Shown here piece by piece: positions 27,145 to 41,129 of a stretch of DNA of 64,000 nt. Numbering within the stretch: the first letter of the stretch is position 1; each line of letters starts with the position of its first letter. The position numbers and the translations under genes were made by a program. The DNA is from Xaviernesmea oryzae (GTDB taxonomy: Bacteria; Pseudomonadota; Alphaproteobacteria; Rhizobiales; Rhizobiaceae), in the NCBI RefSeq assembly GCF_900109605.1, contig NZ_FOAM01000002.1, forward strand, positions 1 to 64,000, in the 5' to 3' direction. Below the pieces are notes generated by a model, which saw nothing but the letters and a program-made list of their open reading frames with translations, did no database searches and was not told the origin of the DNA.

Positions 27145-28151
27145 ACCACATCATCTTCGGAGGCGATGGCTTCGTCGGCCGCCATCTGGCGGAGAAGCTG
27201 ATCGCCGATGGCGAAAACGTCGTGATCGCCGATATCGTCAAGTCCGATCTGCCGCTCTACCAGCGCGCGCGCTTCGTCCGCTGCGACGTCACCGATCCCG
27301 CCCAGGTCAAGGCCGTCGGCATCGCGCCCGACGACATGGTCTACAACATGGCGGCCAAGATGCTCTCACCCTTGCAGGTACGCGCCAAGCGCTGGGCCTT
27401 CTTCTGGCCGGTCAATTATTACGGCGCCGAGAACATCATGAAGGCCATTTCGGAAGCGGGCTGCACCCGTCTGGTCCAGTTCACCACCGATATGATCTAT
27501 GGCCACACGGTTCAGTCGCCACAGGCCGAGGATCATCCGGCCGCGCCGCTCGGCGAATACGGCAAGTCCAAATGGGCGACCGAACAGCTGGCCTTCGACT
27601 GGCGCAAGAAGGGGCTTGATATCACCATCTTCCGTCCGCGGCTGATCATCGGGCCGGGCCGGCTGGGCATTCTGGAAAAGCTGTTCAAGCTGATCGACAT
27701 GAACCTTCCCGTGCCGATGATCGGCTCGGGCAAGGTGCCCTATCAGTTCATCTCGGTGTTTGATTGCGCCGATGCCGCCTATCTCGCCTGGAAGGGCGGC
27801 GTGCCCAATGCCGAGTACAATCTCGGCTCCGACAATCCGCCTTCCGTGCGCAAGCTGCTCGGCGATCTGATCAAGCACACGGGCTCGCGCTCCGTCCTGG
27901 TGCCGACGCCGGCTTTTGCGGTGAAGAAGACGCTGGCGTTCTTCGACCTGATCAATCTGCCGATCATGGATCCCGAACAGTATCTCATCGCCGATGAAAT
28001 GTGCGTGCGCGAGACTGGCAAGCTCAAGCGCGAACTCGGCTGGGTTCCGCGCTATCAGGACGGGGCCATGCTGATTGCCGCCTATGACGAATATCGCGCC
28101 AAGAAGGCGGGCCAGGCAAATGCCGCCGGCGCCACCGTGGCGGCCGAATAG
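27141..28151 (+). CDS. Extended SDR: NAD-dependent epimerase/dehydratase
   Basis: A 336-residue extended short-chain dehydrogenase. The coenzyme motif GGDGFVG is at 7-13, an acidic residue (Asp31) suggests NAD preference, and the catalytic pair is Tyr140/Lys144 (EYGKSK) with Thr115/Thr116. It could reduce or epimerise a keto-sugar; in the DprE1 pathway a distinct, classical SDR (DprE2) does the reduction, so equivalence is only inferred. Extended SDRs more commonly act on nucleotide sugars. It overlaps the permease gene and is followed 24 bp later by the aminotransferase. Confidence 0.85.
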   Translation: MNHIIFGGDGFVGRHLAEKLIADGENVVIADIVKSDLPLYQRARFVRCDVTDPAQVKAVGIAPDDMVYNMAAKMLSPLQVRAKRWAFFWPVNYYGAENIMKAISEAGCTRLVQFTTDMIYGHTVQSPQAEDHPAAPLGEYGKSKWATEQLAFDWRKKGLDITIFRPRLIIGPGRLGILEKLFKLIDMNLPVPMIGSGKVPYQFISVFDCADAAYLAWKGGVPNAEYNLGSDNPPSVRKLLGDLIKHTGSRSVLVPTPAFAVKKTLAFFDLINLPIMDPEQYLIADEMCVRETGKLKRELGWVPRYQDGAMLIAAYDEYRAKKAGQANAAGATVAAE

Positions 28152-28175
28152 GCCGAAAGAGAGAGGGACGCCGCC

Positions 28176-29642
28176 ATGCTCGACCTGAAGACCCGCCGCG
28201 CCGAAGCGCAGCCCGAAAGCGGCGCCGGACCGACGGCGCCCGCCATTCCCCATCCGCAGCTCCTGAGCGTGGCCGATGCCAAAGCCATGAGCCTTGCGGA
28301 TATGAACGGCCTGTTCAAGGATCACATCAATCCGGGTCAGCTGCATTTCATGAAGCTGCTCGGCTTCAACAAGATCAAGGTCGAGCGTGCCGAGGGCATG
28401 TATTACATCGACCAGAACGGCCGGAAGATCCTGGATTTCTTCGGCGGCTTCGGTTCGCTCGCCGTCGGACACAATCATCCGCGCCTGATCGCAGAGCGCA
28501 AGGCTTTCCAGGAGGAGGGCCGGCACGAGATCGCCATCGCCTTCATGTCGCAATATGCGGCGGCTCTGGCGAAGAATCTCGCGGCGATTTCGCCTGGCGA
28601 TCTCGACATGGTCTTTCTCGGCTCCACGGGCTCGGAAGCCATGGAGGCGGCGATCAAGGTGGCCGAGCGGGCAGTGGGGCCAAAGCGGCCGAAAATCGTC
28701 TATGCCGAGAATTCCTTCCACGGCAAGACCAAGGGCGTGTTGTCGATCACCGACAGCCCGCTTTACCGAGGCGAGTTCCGCCTGGTGGATCGAAACGTCC
28801 GCGTGCCGTTCGGCGATATCGACGCGATCCGTAATGCTTTCGAAAGCGATCCGGAGATCGGCGTCATCGTGCTCGAAACCATCCAGGGCGGCGGCGGCAT
28901 CATCACAGCGCCGCCGGAATTCTGGCAGGAGCTGCGTCTGCTCTGCGACAAGCACGGTGTGATCTGGGTGGCCGACGAAGTACAGTGCGGCGTCGGCCGC
29001 TCCGGCCGCTTCTATGCCTTCGAGCATGCCGGCGTCGTGCCCGACGTGACCGCGCTCGCCAAGTCGCTCGGAGGCGGCAAGACGGCCATGGCGGCGATGA
29101 TCGCACGGCGCGAGATCTACATGAAGGCCTATGGCTCGCCAAAGACGGCGATGATCCATGCGCAGGCGACCTTTGGCGGCATCGGCGAGGCCTGCATCAC
29201 CGCCATCGAAGCGCTGAACATCCTCTATGACGAGAACCTGATCGAGAATTCCGCCGTCCAGGGCGCTTATCTTCTCAGCCGCCTTCAGGCGCTGCAGGCG
29301 AAATATCCGAAGATCATCAAGGAGGTGCGCGGGCAAGGCCTGATGATCGGACTGGAATTCCAGGATTTCAGCCAGACGTTGCCGCTGGTGCTGCGCCCCG
29401 TCGTCTCCGTGCTCGACGACAAGCTCAAGGGCTCGCTCTCCGGCTTCATCGGCGCGCTGCTCCTGCGCGACTATGCAACGCTGGTGGCCTTCACCGAATA
29501 TAACCGCAACGTGATCCGCCTGGAGCCACCGCTGATCTGCGGGCGCGAGCATGTCGACCAGTTCGTGGAATCGCTGGACGATCTGCTCGGTCGGGGGATC
29601 ATCCGCATCGTCAAGGACTTCGTCGGATCGCAGATCGGCTGA
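28176..29642 (+). CDS. Class III aminotransferase
   Basis: A 488-residue PLP enzyme of fold-type I, class III. PLP-site residues are GSTGSEAME (149-157), ADEVQCGVGRSG (Asp267) and the Schiff-base lysine Lys296 in LAKSLGGG. Members transfer an amino group to aldehydes or ketones (putrescine, ornithine, glutamate semialdehyde, keto-sugars). The last gene of the cluster, 24 bp after the epimerase, it could aminate a keto-pentose intermediate; this is inferred from position only. The roughly 60-residue N-terminal extension (MLDLKTRRAEAQ...) is longer than in most family members. A strong terminator follows. Confidence 0.88.
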   Translation: MLDLKTRRAEAQPESGAGPTAPAIPHPQLLSVADAKAMSLADMNGLFKDHINPGQLHFMKLLGFNKIKVERAEGMYYIDQNGRKILDFFGGFGSLAVGHNHPRLIAERKAFQEEGRHEIAIAFMSQYAAALAKNLAAISPGDLDMVFLGSTGSEAMEAAIKVAERAVGPKRPKIVYAENSFHGKTKGVLSITDSPLYRGEFRLVDRNVRVPFGDIDAIRNAFESDPEIGVIVLETIQGGGGIITAPPEFWQELRLLCDKHGVIWVADEVQCGVGRSGRFYAFEHAGVVPDVTALAKSLGGGKTAMAAMIARREIYMKAYGSPKTAMIHAQATFGGIGEACITAIEALNILYDENLIENSAVQGAYLLSRLQALQAKYPKIIKEVRGQGLMIGLEFQDFSQTLPLVLRPVVSVLDDKLKGSLSGFIGALLLRDYATLVAFTEYNRNVIRLEPPLICGREHVDQFVESLDDLLGRGIIRIVKDFVGSQIG

Positions 29643-29702
29643 TCTAGCGGACGGGCTTCTGCTCGAAAGCCGAGCCGGCGTCTGAGGATAAGGGAGGGAG
29701 AG

Positions 29703-29740
29703 TGGGCTGGCGCCTTGAGTGGCGCCGGCCCATTTTCTTT
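29703..29740 (+). terminator. Rho-independent terminator of the UbiA/DprE1/aminotransferase cluster
   Basis: TGGGCTGGCGCC (29703-29714) pairs with GGCGCCGGCCCA (29721-29732), one wobble, 6-base loop, then TTTTCTTT. It ends the transcription unit after the aminotransferase gene. Confidence 0.9.
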
Positions 29741-30015
29741 GAGCGAAGTATCATCGATTTAAATCTCTGCGAACCGATTTAATCGCGATGTACTGTCTCG
29801 CCCAAAGAGCTTTTGCATTGCAATATCGTCCCGTCCCGACAAGGGATGAGCACAAGACAACACGGGAAAATGCGTTGAAATTTCCGGGAAAGAGACATGC
29901 TGCACCGCAGAGCAAAGGAGGGATAAACTTGGTCGGCAAACCTTGGGCGCTTCCTTTTCGGCAGGCCTTCTGTTAGGTGCAAAACATATTGAGGATCAGG
30001 TGGAGGAATGGCGTG
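29741..30015 (+). other. AT-rich leader of tpiA with two related palindromes
   Basis: After the terminator, this 275-bp region has no credible gene. GATTTAAATC (29756-29765) and CGATTTAATCG (29775-29785) are both palindromes and share CGATTTAA, with the copies starting 20 bp apart, about two helical turns. They look like paired operator half-sites, but no known regulator matches. Confidence 0.45.
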
Positions 30016-30801
30016 ATGACACCGGACGTGCGGCCGATGGTGGCGGGAAACTGGAAGATGAACGGGCTGCGCTCGGCGCTCGACCAGATCAAGGCGATTG
30101 CCGATGGCCTGGATGGGCCGCTTTCGCAAAAGGTCGATGCCGTTCTCTGCCCGCCGGCGACGTTGCTCTATGTGGCCACAGCTCTGGCTGAAGATTCGCC
30201 GCTGAAGATCGGCGCTCAGGATTGTCATCACCACAATAGCGGCGCCTATACGGGCGATGTGTCGGCCGAAATGATCGCCGATCTGTTCGCGACCCATGTG
30301 ATCGTCGGCCATTCCGAGCGGCGCAAGGATCACGCCGAAAGCGATGAACTGGTTTTGGCCAAGGCGCAGGCCGCGCTTGGCGTCGGGCTGCAGGCGATCA
30401 TCTGCGTCGGCGAAACCCAGGCCGAGCGGGATGCAGGACAGACGCTCGACGTGCTGGCACGCCAGATTGCCGGATCGGTGCCGGAAGGCGCGAGCGCCGG
30501 CAACACGATCATCGCCTATGAGCCGGTTTGGGCGATCGGCACCGGACTGACGCCCACGGCGGCCGATATCGCCGTGGCACACGACTTCCTGCGCAGCCGC
30601 CTGCATGAGCGCGTCGGCAGCGAGGCAGCGCAGATGCGCATCCTCTATGGCGGCTCGGTCAAGCCTTCCAACGCGCGCGAAATTCTGGGTATTGCCCATG
30701 TCGATGGCGTGCTGGTCGGCGGCGCCAGCTTGAAGGCGGAGGATTTCCTTGCCATCTACAAAACCTATGAGGGTCTGGTCGATCTCGCAGACGCGGCGTG
30801 A
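30016..30801 (+). CDS. tpiA: Triosephosphate isomerase
   Basis: Interconverts dihydroxyacetone phosphate and glyceraldehyde 3-phosphate in glycolysis/gluconeogenesis. At 261 residues it has the normal length. Catalytic residues are visible: Lys14 in GNWKMN, His99 in GHSERR and Glu169 in [11 protein letters not shown], with the phosphate-binding YGGSV loop and GVLVGGASL near the C-terminus. ATG at 30016 follows GGAGGA at 8 bases. An open frame begins 39 bases earlier but is not supported. secG follows 165 bp downstream. Confidence 0.97.
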   Translation: MTPDVRPMVAGNWKMNGLRSALDQIKAIADGLDGPLSQKVDAVLCPPATLLYVATALAEDSPLKIGAQDCHHHNSGAYTGDVSAEMIADLFATHVIVGHSERRKDHAESDELVLAKAQAALGVGLQAIICVGETQAERDAGQTLDVLARQIAGSVPEGASAGNTIIAYEPVWAIGTGLTPTAADIAVAHDFLRSRLHERVGSEAAQMRILYGGSVKPSNAREILGIAHVDGVLVGGASLKAEDFLAIYKTYEGLVDLADAA

Positions 30802-30966
30802 GCCGAAACCCTGCTGATTGAGGGGATGAAGCACCGGGTCACTTCAGGCTTCGGTGACGATTAGCCGGACCGATTTGGCCGATAGGGCTTGGAAAGGGTG
30901 GCCCCATGGTATATGGAGCCGCCCGATGATTGACGTTTGGCCAGACGGCCGGAATCTTGGAAGAAC

Positions 30967-31506
30967 ATGCAGACCATCTTGCTCGTGATCTATCTCATGG
31001 TCGTCCTGGCGCTGATTGGCGTCGTGCTGATCCAGCGCTCTGAAGGCGGCGGCCTTGGCATCGGCGGCGGTTCGGGCTTCATGTCCGCCCGCGGTGCGGC
31101 CAACGCCTTGACGCGCACCACGGCGATCTTGGCGACGCTGTTCTTCGTGCTGGCGCTGGCCATGGGCATCCTCGCCCGCTACCAGCCGACCGCAACCGAC
31201 GTTCTCGACCGTATTCCCGGCACGACCGGGACCGGCAATGGCGTACTCGACTCGCTCGGGCCGAATGGCCAGGCGCCTGCCAGCCAGGCTCCGGGAACGA
31301 CGGCTCCGGCCACCCAGGCTCCGGCAGGACAGGCGGCACCAACGCAGCCGGGCCAGCCCGCCACGGGCGTGCCGCAGGGTGAGGCGCCAGTCCAGCCTTC
31401 GGCTCCCGCCAGCACCGCCCCGGCCGCTCCGGCCACGGGCAACGCACCGGCGGCTCCGGCCGCCACCCCGCCGGCAACGAATTCCGGCGTACCCAGCGGG
31501 CAGTAA
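30967..31506 (+). CDS. secG: Preprotein translocase subunit SecG
   Basis: A small subunit of the SecYEG translocon. The family core is residues 1-75: first transmembrane helix (about 3-20), the GGGLGIGGGSGF loop and the second helix (about 50-70). The remaining 100 residues are an Ala/Pro/Gln/Thr-rich, low-complexity tail, longer than in Escherichia coli SecG (110 residues total) but typical of alphaproteobacteria. The start at 30967 is preceded by GGAAG. A terminator follows at 31527. Confidence 0.93.
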   Translation: MQTILLVIYLMVVLALIGVVLIQRSEGGGLGIGGGSGFMSARGAANALTRTTAILATLFFVLALAMGILARYQPTATDVLDRIPGTTGTGNGVLDSLGPNGQAPASQAPGTTAPATQAPAGQAAPTQPGQPATGVPQGEAPVQPSAPASTAPAAPATGNAPAAPAATPPATNSGVPSGQ

Positions 31507-31526
31507 GGCTCAGGCCCGATGAACCG

Positions 31527-31562
31527 ACCGGCGGGATGCGAAAGTGCCCGCCGGTTTTCTTT
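31527..31562 (+). terminator. Rho-independent terminator of secG
   Basis: ACCGGCGGG (31527-31535) and CCCGCCGGT (31547-31555) form a perfect 9-bp stem with an 11-base loop followed by TTTCTTTT. Confidence 0.9.
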
Positions 31563-31651
31563 TGTGGGAGCTTTCGCAGCCCTGTTGCGACCTTGGGTCT
31601 CGCGTGACAGAGCATGCCCAGGCGAAGCGTGATCGTTTCGACGGCGGGTAA

Positions 31652-33487
<1,836 letters not shown>

Positions 33488-33520
33488 TCACGAGCGCGGA
33501 CTGTCGCGACCTGTTTTGTA

Positions 33521-33557
33521 AACGGGCTCCTCCTGATCGAGGGGCCCGTTTTCTTTT
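33521..33557 (+). terminator. Rho-independent terminator of pyrG
   Basis: AACGGGCTCCTC (33521-33532) pairs with GAGGGGCCCGTT (33539-33550), one wobble, 6-base loop, followed by TTCTTTTT. Confidence 0.9.
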
Positions 33558-33664
33558 TGCAGGCAGCATGCGTGCCGCTCCACCCATCCCATCTCGGGAC
33601 CTGCTCAAAACCTTCCCTTAATCTTTACCGTCTATTCATATCTCGACCACGAGAGATGTGAGCG

Positions 33665-34237
33665 ATGCGTATTGTGTTGATCGTCGTGCTGCTGGCCTTG
33701 ACCGGCTGTGCGACCGCTCCCAGAAATATCAGCAATGCCTGCGCGATCTTCCAGCAGCGCGACGGGCTGTTCAACAATTGGGAGCGTTCCGCACGCTCGG
33801 CCTCGCGCGAATATGGCGTGCCCGTGCCGATTCTCATGGCCACCATCTATGTCGAGTCGGGCTTCCGTCCTTATGCCCGCCCGCCGCGCCGCTATATTCT
33901 CGGCTTCATTCCCTGGGGTCGCGTCTCCTCGGCCTATGGCTACTCGCAGGCGCTGGATGGTACCTGGGACCACTACCGCCGCGCGACCGGGCGCTGGAGC
34001 GCACGCCGCACCAATTTCTCCGACGCCGTTCACTTCGTCGCCTGGTACCACAACTACAATCACCAGCAGAACGGCATCGCGCTCAACGATCCCTATAATC
34101 TTTACCTGGCCTATTATTCCGGCCATGCCGGCTACGCGCGCGGCACGTGGCGCAACGATCCGGGCGTGCGCAACGCCGCCGCCAAGGCGACCAGTATCGC
34201 CCGCAACTATTCCAAGCAGCTGCGCAGCTGCCGCTGA
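33665..34237 (+). CDS. Lytic transglycosylase-like lipoprotein (SLT domain)
   Basis: A 190-residue lipoprotein with a lipobox LTGC at 12-15, so mature protein starts at Cys15. The SLT-type goose-lysozyme fold is suggested by GVPVPILMATIYVESGFRP, with Glu64 as the catalytic acid, followed by AYGYSQALDGTWDHYRRATG. It likely cleaves the MurNAc-GlcNAc bond of peptidoglycan from the outer membrane or periplasm. It lies between pyrG and the VOC gene and seems to be transcribed alone. The 295 bp after it shows no gene. Confidence 0.88.
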   Translation: MRIVLIVVLLALTGCATAPRNISNACAIFQQRDGLFNNWERSARSASREYGVPVPILMATIYVESGFRPYARPPRRYILGFIPWGRVSSAYGYSQALDGTWDHYRRATGRWSARRTNFSDAVHFVAWYHNYNHQQNGIALNDPYNLYLAYYSGHAGYARGTWRNDPGVRNAAAKATSIARNYSKQLRSCR

Positions 34238-34532
34238 GATCAGGTCCTCCAGTTCGCGCCTGGCGGGCGCTTGATGCCTGTCACCCCGCTTTCGCGGCGA
34301 AGAGCATGACCGTGTGCTTCCCAAGCGCCTGGTTCAGGCGCTCGGCCAAGATGGCCTTGAATTGTTCAGCCGAAGATGCCAAGCACCTGATGCAGCGCCG
34401 CGGAGGCTATCGCCACATGGCACGAGGCCTGGCCGGCTAAAGATCGGACCTTCAAGCCGGCCGCGCAGCCGCCGATGCGCCCGGCCGCGAGGCTGAGCCC
34501 AAAAGCAGGGCAAGAGCGAGAGGACGAGGATC

Positions 34533-35435
34533 ATGGCATCAGCACCGGCGACGACAGCCCAGGCCCGCCGGCTCGATCATCTCGTTCTGCCGGTGGAGAT
34601 GCTGGACATCGCGCGCGTCCGCCTGCAGGCGCTGGGCTTCACCGTCGCGGCCGATGCGCTGCATCCCTTCGGCACTGAAAATGCCTGCATCTTCTTTGCA
34701 GATGGAACCTATCTTGAGCCCCTGGCCATCGCCTCGCGCGAGGACTGCGAAGCCGCGGCGCGCACCGGCAATGTCTTCGTCGCGCGCGACCAGGCTTTCC
34801 GCTTCCGCAGGGGACCAGAAGGACTGTCCGCGCTTGTGGTTGCCTCCGACAATGCCGAGGCCGATCACGCGCGCTTCGTCGCCAATGGGATCAGCGGCGG
34901 CCAGACGCTCGATTTCTCCCGCGTGATGCGCCTGCCTGACGGCAGCGAGGGGACCGGCAGCTTTCGCTTGGCCTTTGCCGCCGATCTGCGCGCGCCCGAT
35001 CTGTTCTTCTTCGCCTGTCAGCGGCTGCAGGCGCTGCCATCCGACCGTGCGGCGCTGGAGCGTCACGCCAATGGCGTGACCGGCATTGCCCGCGTTGTGC
35101 TGACGGAAGACAATCCCAGCGACTTTCAATATCTCCTGCAGGAGGTGTTCGAGCAGCGCGCCATTGCCGCCCATTCCTTCGGCGTGGACATCGAAGCGGC
35201 CAATGCCGCCATATCCGTGCTGACACCCGAGGCGGTGCAGGCCTTTTTCGGCGAGGCGGGCCGCGCGGATGGCGAGCGGGGACTGCGCGGCTTTGCCGTG
35301 GTCTTTCGCGTCGCCAGCCGCGCCGCGCTTCAAGCTTTTCTGGTGGCCCAAGGCGTGGCTTTCCGCCTTGTCGGGCCTCTGGTCGTCGTCCCGCCCGCGC
35401 CGGGCCAGGGCGTTCTTTTTGCCTTCGGAGAATGA
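34533..35435 (+). CDS. VOC-family (glyoxalase-like) protein, two-domain
   Basis: A 300-residue protein of the glyoxalase_3/VOC type. The N-terminal [42 protein letters not shown] matches this large-VOC group; a second, related module covers about 175-295. No metal ligands are certain. The gene sits directly upstream of kdsA and overlaps its first possible start (ATGA at 35432), so the two are cotranscribed. This placement before kdsA is conserved in rhizobia, but the function is unknown. Confidence 0.8.
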   Translation: MASAPATTAQARRLDHLVLPVEMLDIARVRLQALGFTVAADALHPFGTENACIFFADGTYLEPLAIASREDCEAAARTGNVFVARDQAFRFRRGPEGLSALVVASDNAEADHARFVANGISGGQTLDFSRVMRLPDGSEGTGSFRLAFAADLRAPDLFFFACQRLQALPSDRAALERHANGVTGIARVVLTEDNPSDFQYLLQEVFEQRAIAAHSFGVDIEAANAAISVLTPEAVQAFFGEAGRADGERGLRGFAVVFRVASRAALQAFLVAQGVAFRLVGPLVVVPPAPGQGVLFAFGE

Positions 35436-35437
35436 AG

Positions 35438-37686
<2,249 letters not shown>

Positions 37687-37736
37687 TCAGGCGGTCAGGG
37701 GCGGGCTCTCTGCCCGTCCCGACCACCTCAATACCA

Positions 37737-37767
37737 AGCCGGCGGTGATCTCTCCCGCCGGCTTTTT
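37737..37767 (+). terminator. Rho-independent terminator of eno
   Basis: AGCCGGCGG (37737-37745) and CCGCCGGCT (37755-37763) form a perfect 9-bp stem with a 9-base loop and a TTTTT tail. Confidence 0.9.
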
Positions 37768-37913
37768 GCTGCCCGGACAGTCCGTTGGTTGGCGAAGAGG
37801 GAAAGAGCCACGCGTTCGTCATGGTCAACGCTCGGTTAATCTCTGCCGCTTACAGTCTGCTCGACACCATGGGGCCTGATGCCCGACTGTCGAAAGGTGT
37901 TGCGTAGGACAGC

Positions 37914-38228
37914 ATGGCTATGTGGACCAAACATCACAAGAAGCGCTATCTCGGCCGGCTCGTCATGCCGGCGATCACCGCAGTCTTCCTGACCTATTTC
38001 GGCTATCATTCCGTCCATGGCGAATTTGGCCTGAAGGCGACGGAGCGCTTCGACGCGCAACTGATCGACCGCAAGGCGCGGCTGGCAACCCTGGTCGAAA
38101 AGCGCGCCATGATCGAAAAGGAAGTCGCGCTGCTGAGCGACGGATCGCTGGAGCGCGACATGCTAGACGAAAAGGCGCGCTTCGCGCTGAACATGTCTCG
38201 GCCTGACGAGATCGTCATTTTCCACTGA
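37914..38228 (+). CDS. ftsB: Septum formation initiator FtsB/DivIC family protein
   Basis: A 104-residue bitopic membrane protein of the divisome. A single transmembrane helix (about 17-33) follows a short basic cytoplasmic N-terminus (MWTKHHKKRYLGR). The periplasmic part 38-90 is a coiled coil with heptad hydrophobics (FDAQLIDRKARLATLVEKRAMIEKEV). FtsB pairs with FtsL and FtsQ to activate septal peptidoglycan synthesis. It sits between eno and pdhA, as in other rhizobia. The start is ATG 37914, or 37920. Confidence 0.9.
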   Translation: MAMWTKHHKKRYLGRLVMPAITAVFLTYFGYHSVHGEFGLKATERFDAQLIDRKARLATLVEKRAMIEKEVALLSDGSLERDMLDEKARFALNMSRPDEIVIFH

Positions 38229-38236
38229 AGAGCGAG

Positions 38237-38255
38237 TTAACCTCTTTCTGGTTAA
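38237..38255. repeat. Short inverted repeat 3' of ftsB
   Basis: TTAACC (38237-38242) and GGTTAA (38250-38255) with a 7-base spacer lie just after the ftsB stop. It could be an operator or weak terminator. Confidence 0.4.
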
Positions 38256-38286
38256 TCGAGCAAAAATCATACATTTCAATTGTTTA

Positions 38287-38311
38287 CTTTGATCCAAGAC
38301 TTGAATCAAAG
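38287..38311. promoter_or_regulatory. Near-perfect 25-bp palindrome upstream of pdhA
   Basis: CTTTGATCCAAG (38287-38298), a central A, and CTTGAATCAAAG (38300-38311) match as reverse complements at 11 of 12 positions. It ends 3 bp before a plausible -35 box (38315). This is the size and symmetry of a dimeric-regulator operator, not of a GC-rich terminator. Confidence 0.6.
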
Positions 38312-38314
38312 CCA

Positions 38315-38343
38315 TTGCTGTTCGCTAAAACTTTGCCTATTGT
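38315..38343 (+). promoter_or_regulatory. Candidate sigma-70 promoter of the pdh operon
   Basis: TTGCTG (38315-38320), 17 bases, TATTGT (38338-38343). Transcription from about 38350 would give a leader of roughly 290 bases before pdhA. The rest of the 411-bp gap (38229-38639) shows no gene. Confidence 0.45.
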
Positions 38344-38639
38344 GCGCGCGGATCCTTATCCGACCGGATGGGGCGCTGCATGTCTCCAGGACGTGCGGGC
38401 TTTGAAGCTCTTGTCGGTGTCGCGGTCCATCCGCCTGCCGGTTTTCAGGAGGCGAGCCTCGCATGGCCTTGCGGGCGGACGGGACAGGTCCGGCCTTGCA
38501 AGGGACGACTGGTCCGCCGGCTTTCCTTCTTCCTTCGTGCGCGATAGGGTGGTGGTAAAGACTTTGGCGAGCTGCTGCGCCGGTTGCCGGGTTCCGATCG
38601 GGTAAGGCTCTCTCACGGCAAACCACAAGGGAGGATTGC

Positions 38640-39683
38640 ATGGCTCCGCGAAATACCGCGTCCGTATCCAGCCGCAAGACAGGTTCAAAAGGCATCGAAG
38701 ACTTTGCGCCCGGCGCGATCGTGGAATTCGACCGCGACGACGAGCTGAAGGCCTATCGCGAGATGCTGCTCATCCGCCGTTTCGAGGAAAAAGCCGGCCA
38801 GCTCTATGGCATGGGCTTCATCGGCGGCTTCTGTCACCTCTATATCGGCCAGGAGGCCGTGGTGGTCGGCATGCAGCTGGCGCTGAAGGAAGGCGACCAG
38901 GTCATCACCGGCTATCGCGACCACGGCCACATGCTGGCCTGCGGCATGAGCGCGCGCGGCGTGATGGCGGAGCTGACCGGGCGCCGGGGCGGCCTGTCCA
39001 AGGGCAAGGGCGGCTCGATGCACATGTTCTCCAAGGAGAAGCATTTCTACGGCGGCCACGGCATCGTCGGCGCCCAGGTGTCGCTCGGCACCGGGCTTGC
39101 CTTCGCCAACCGCTATCGCGGCAATGACAATGTCTCTCTCGCCTATTTCGGCGACGGCGCGGCCAATCAGGGCCAGGTCTATGAGAGCTTCAACATGGCT
39201 GCCCTTTGGAAGCTGCCGGTGATCTACATCATCGAAAACAACCGCTACGCCATGGGCACCTCGGTCGCCCGCGCTTCGGCCGGCGTCGACTTCTCCAAGC
39301 GCGGCAGCGCCATCGGCATCCCCGGTTTCCAGGTGGATGGCATGGACGTGCGCGCCGTGAAGGCCGCAGGCGAGGCCGCCGTTGCCCATTGCCGCGAAGG
39401 CAAGGGCCCGATCATCCTGGAAATGCAGACCTACCGCTATCGCGGCCATTCCATGTCCGACCCGGCGAAGTATCGCTCCAAGGACGAAGTGCAGAAGATG
39501 CGCTCCGAGCATGACCCGATCGAGCAGGTGAAGGCCCGTCTCCTGGAGAAGGGCTGGGCCAGCGAGGACGAGCTCAAGGCAATCGACAAGGATGTGCGCG
39601 ACATCGTCGCCGACAGCGCCGATTTCGCCCAGGCCGATCCGGAGCCGGATGTATCCGAGCTCTACACCGACATCCTGCTTTGA
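38640..39683 (+). CDS. pdhA: Pyruvate dehydrogenase E1 component, alpha subunit
   Basis: With PdhB it forms the thiamin diphosphate-dependent E1 that decarboxylates pyruvate. The 347-residue protein has the ThDP motif GDGAANQGQVYESFNMA..IIENN (171-201) and the E1-alpha phosphorylation-loop-like segment YRYRGHSMSDP. The ATG follows GGAGGA. An N-terminal 30-residue stretch is variable in homologues. It starts a tight operon: pdhB begins 18 bp after the stop. Confidence 0.97.
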   Translation: MAPRNTASVSSRKTGSKGIEDFAPGAIVEFDRDDELKAYREMLLIRRFEEKAGQLYGMGFIGGFCHLYIGQEAVVVGMQLALKEGDQVITGYRDHGHMLACGMSARGVMAELTGRRGGLSKGKGGSMHMFSKEKHFYGGHGIVGAQVSLGTGLAFANRYRGNDNVSLAYFGDGAANQGQVYESFNMAALWKLPVIYIIENNRYAMGTSVARASAGVDFSKRGSAIGIPGFQVDGMDVRAVKAAGEAAVAHCREGKGPIILEMQTYRYRGHSMSDPAKYRSKDEVQKMRSEHDPIEQVKARLLEKGWASEDELKAIDKDVRDIVADSADFAQADPEPDVSELYTDILL

Positions 39684-39701
39684 TCCGACGAGGACGACAT
39701 C

Positions 39702-41114
<1,413 letters not shown>

Positions 41115-41129
41115 CGGGGAGGGCATCTC

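Noticed and set aside
29788-29976. 62-residue frame before tpiA
   Set aside because: No ribosome site, no recognisable sequence, and it lies in the probable tpiA promoter region.
34238-34532. Short frames between the transglycosylase and VOC genes
   Set aside because: No ribosome site and no protein-like composition; treated as non-coding.
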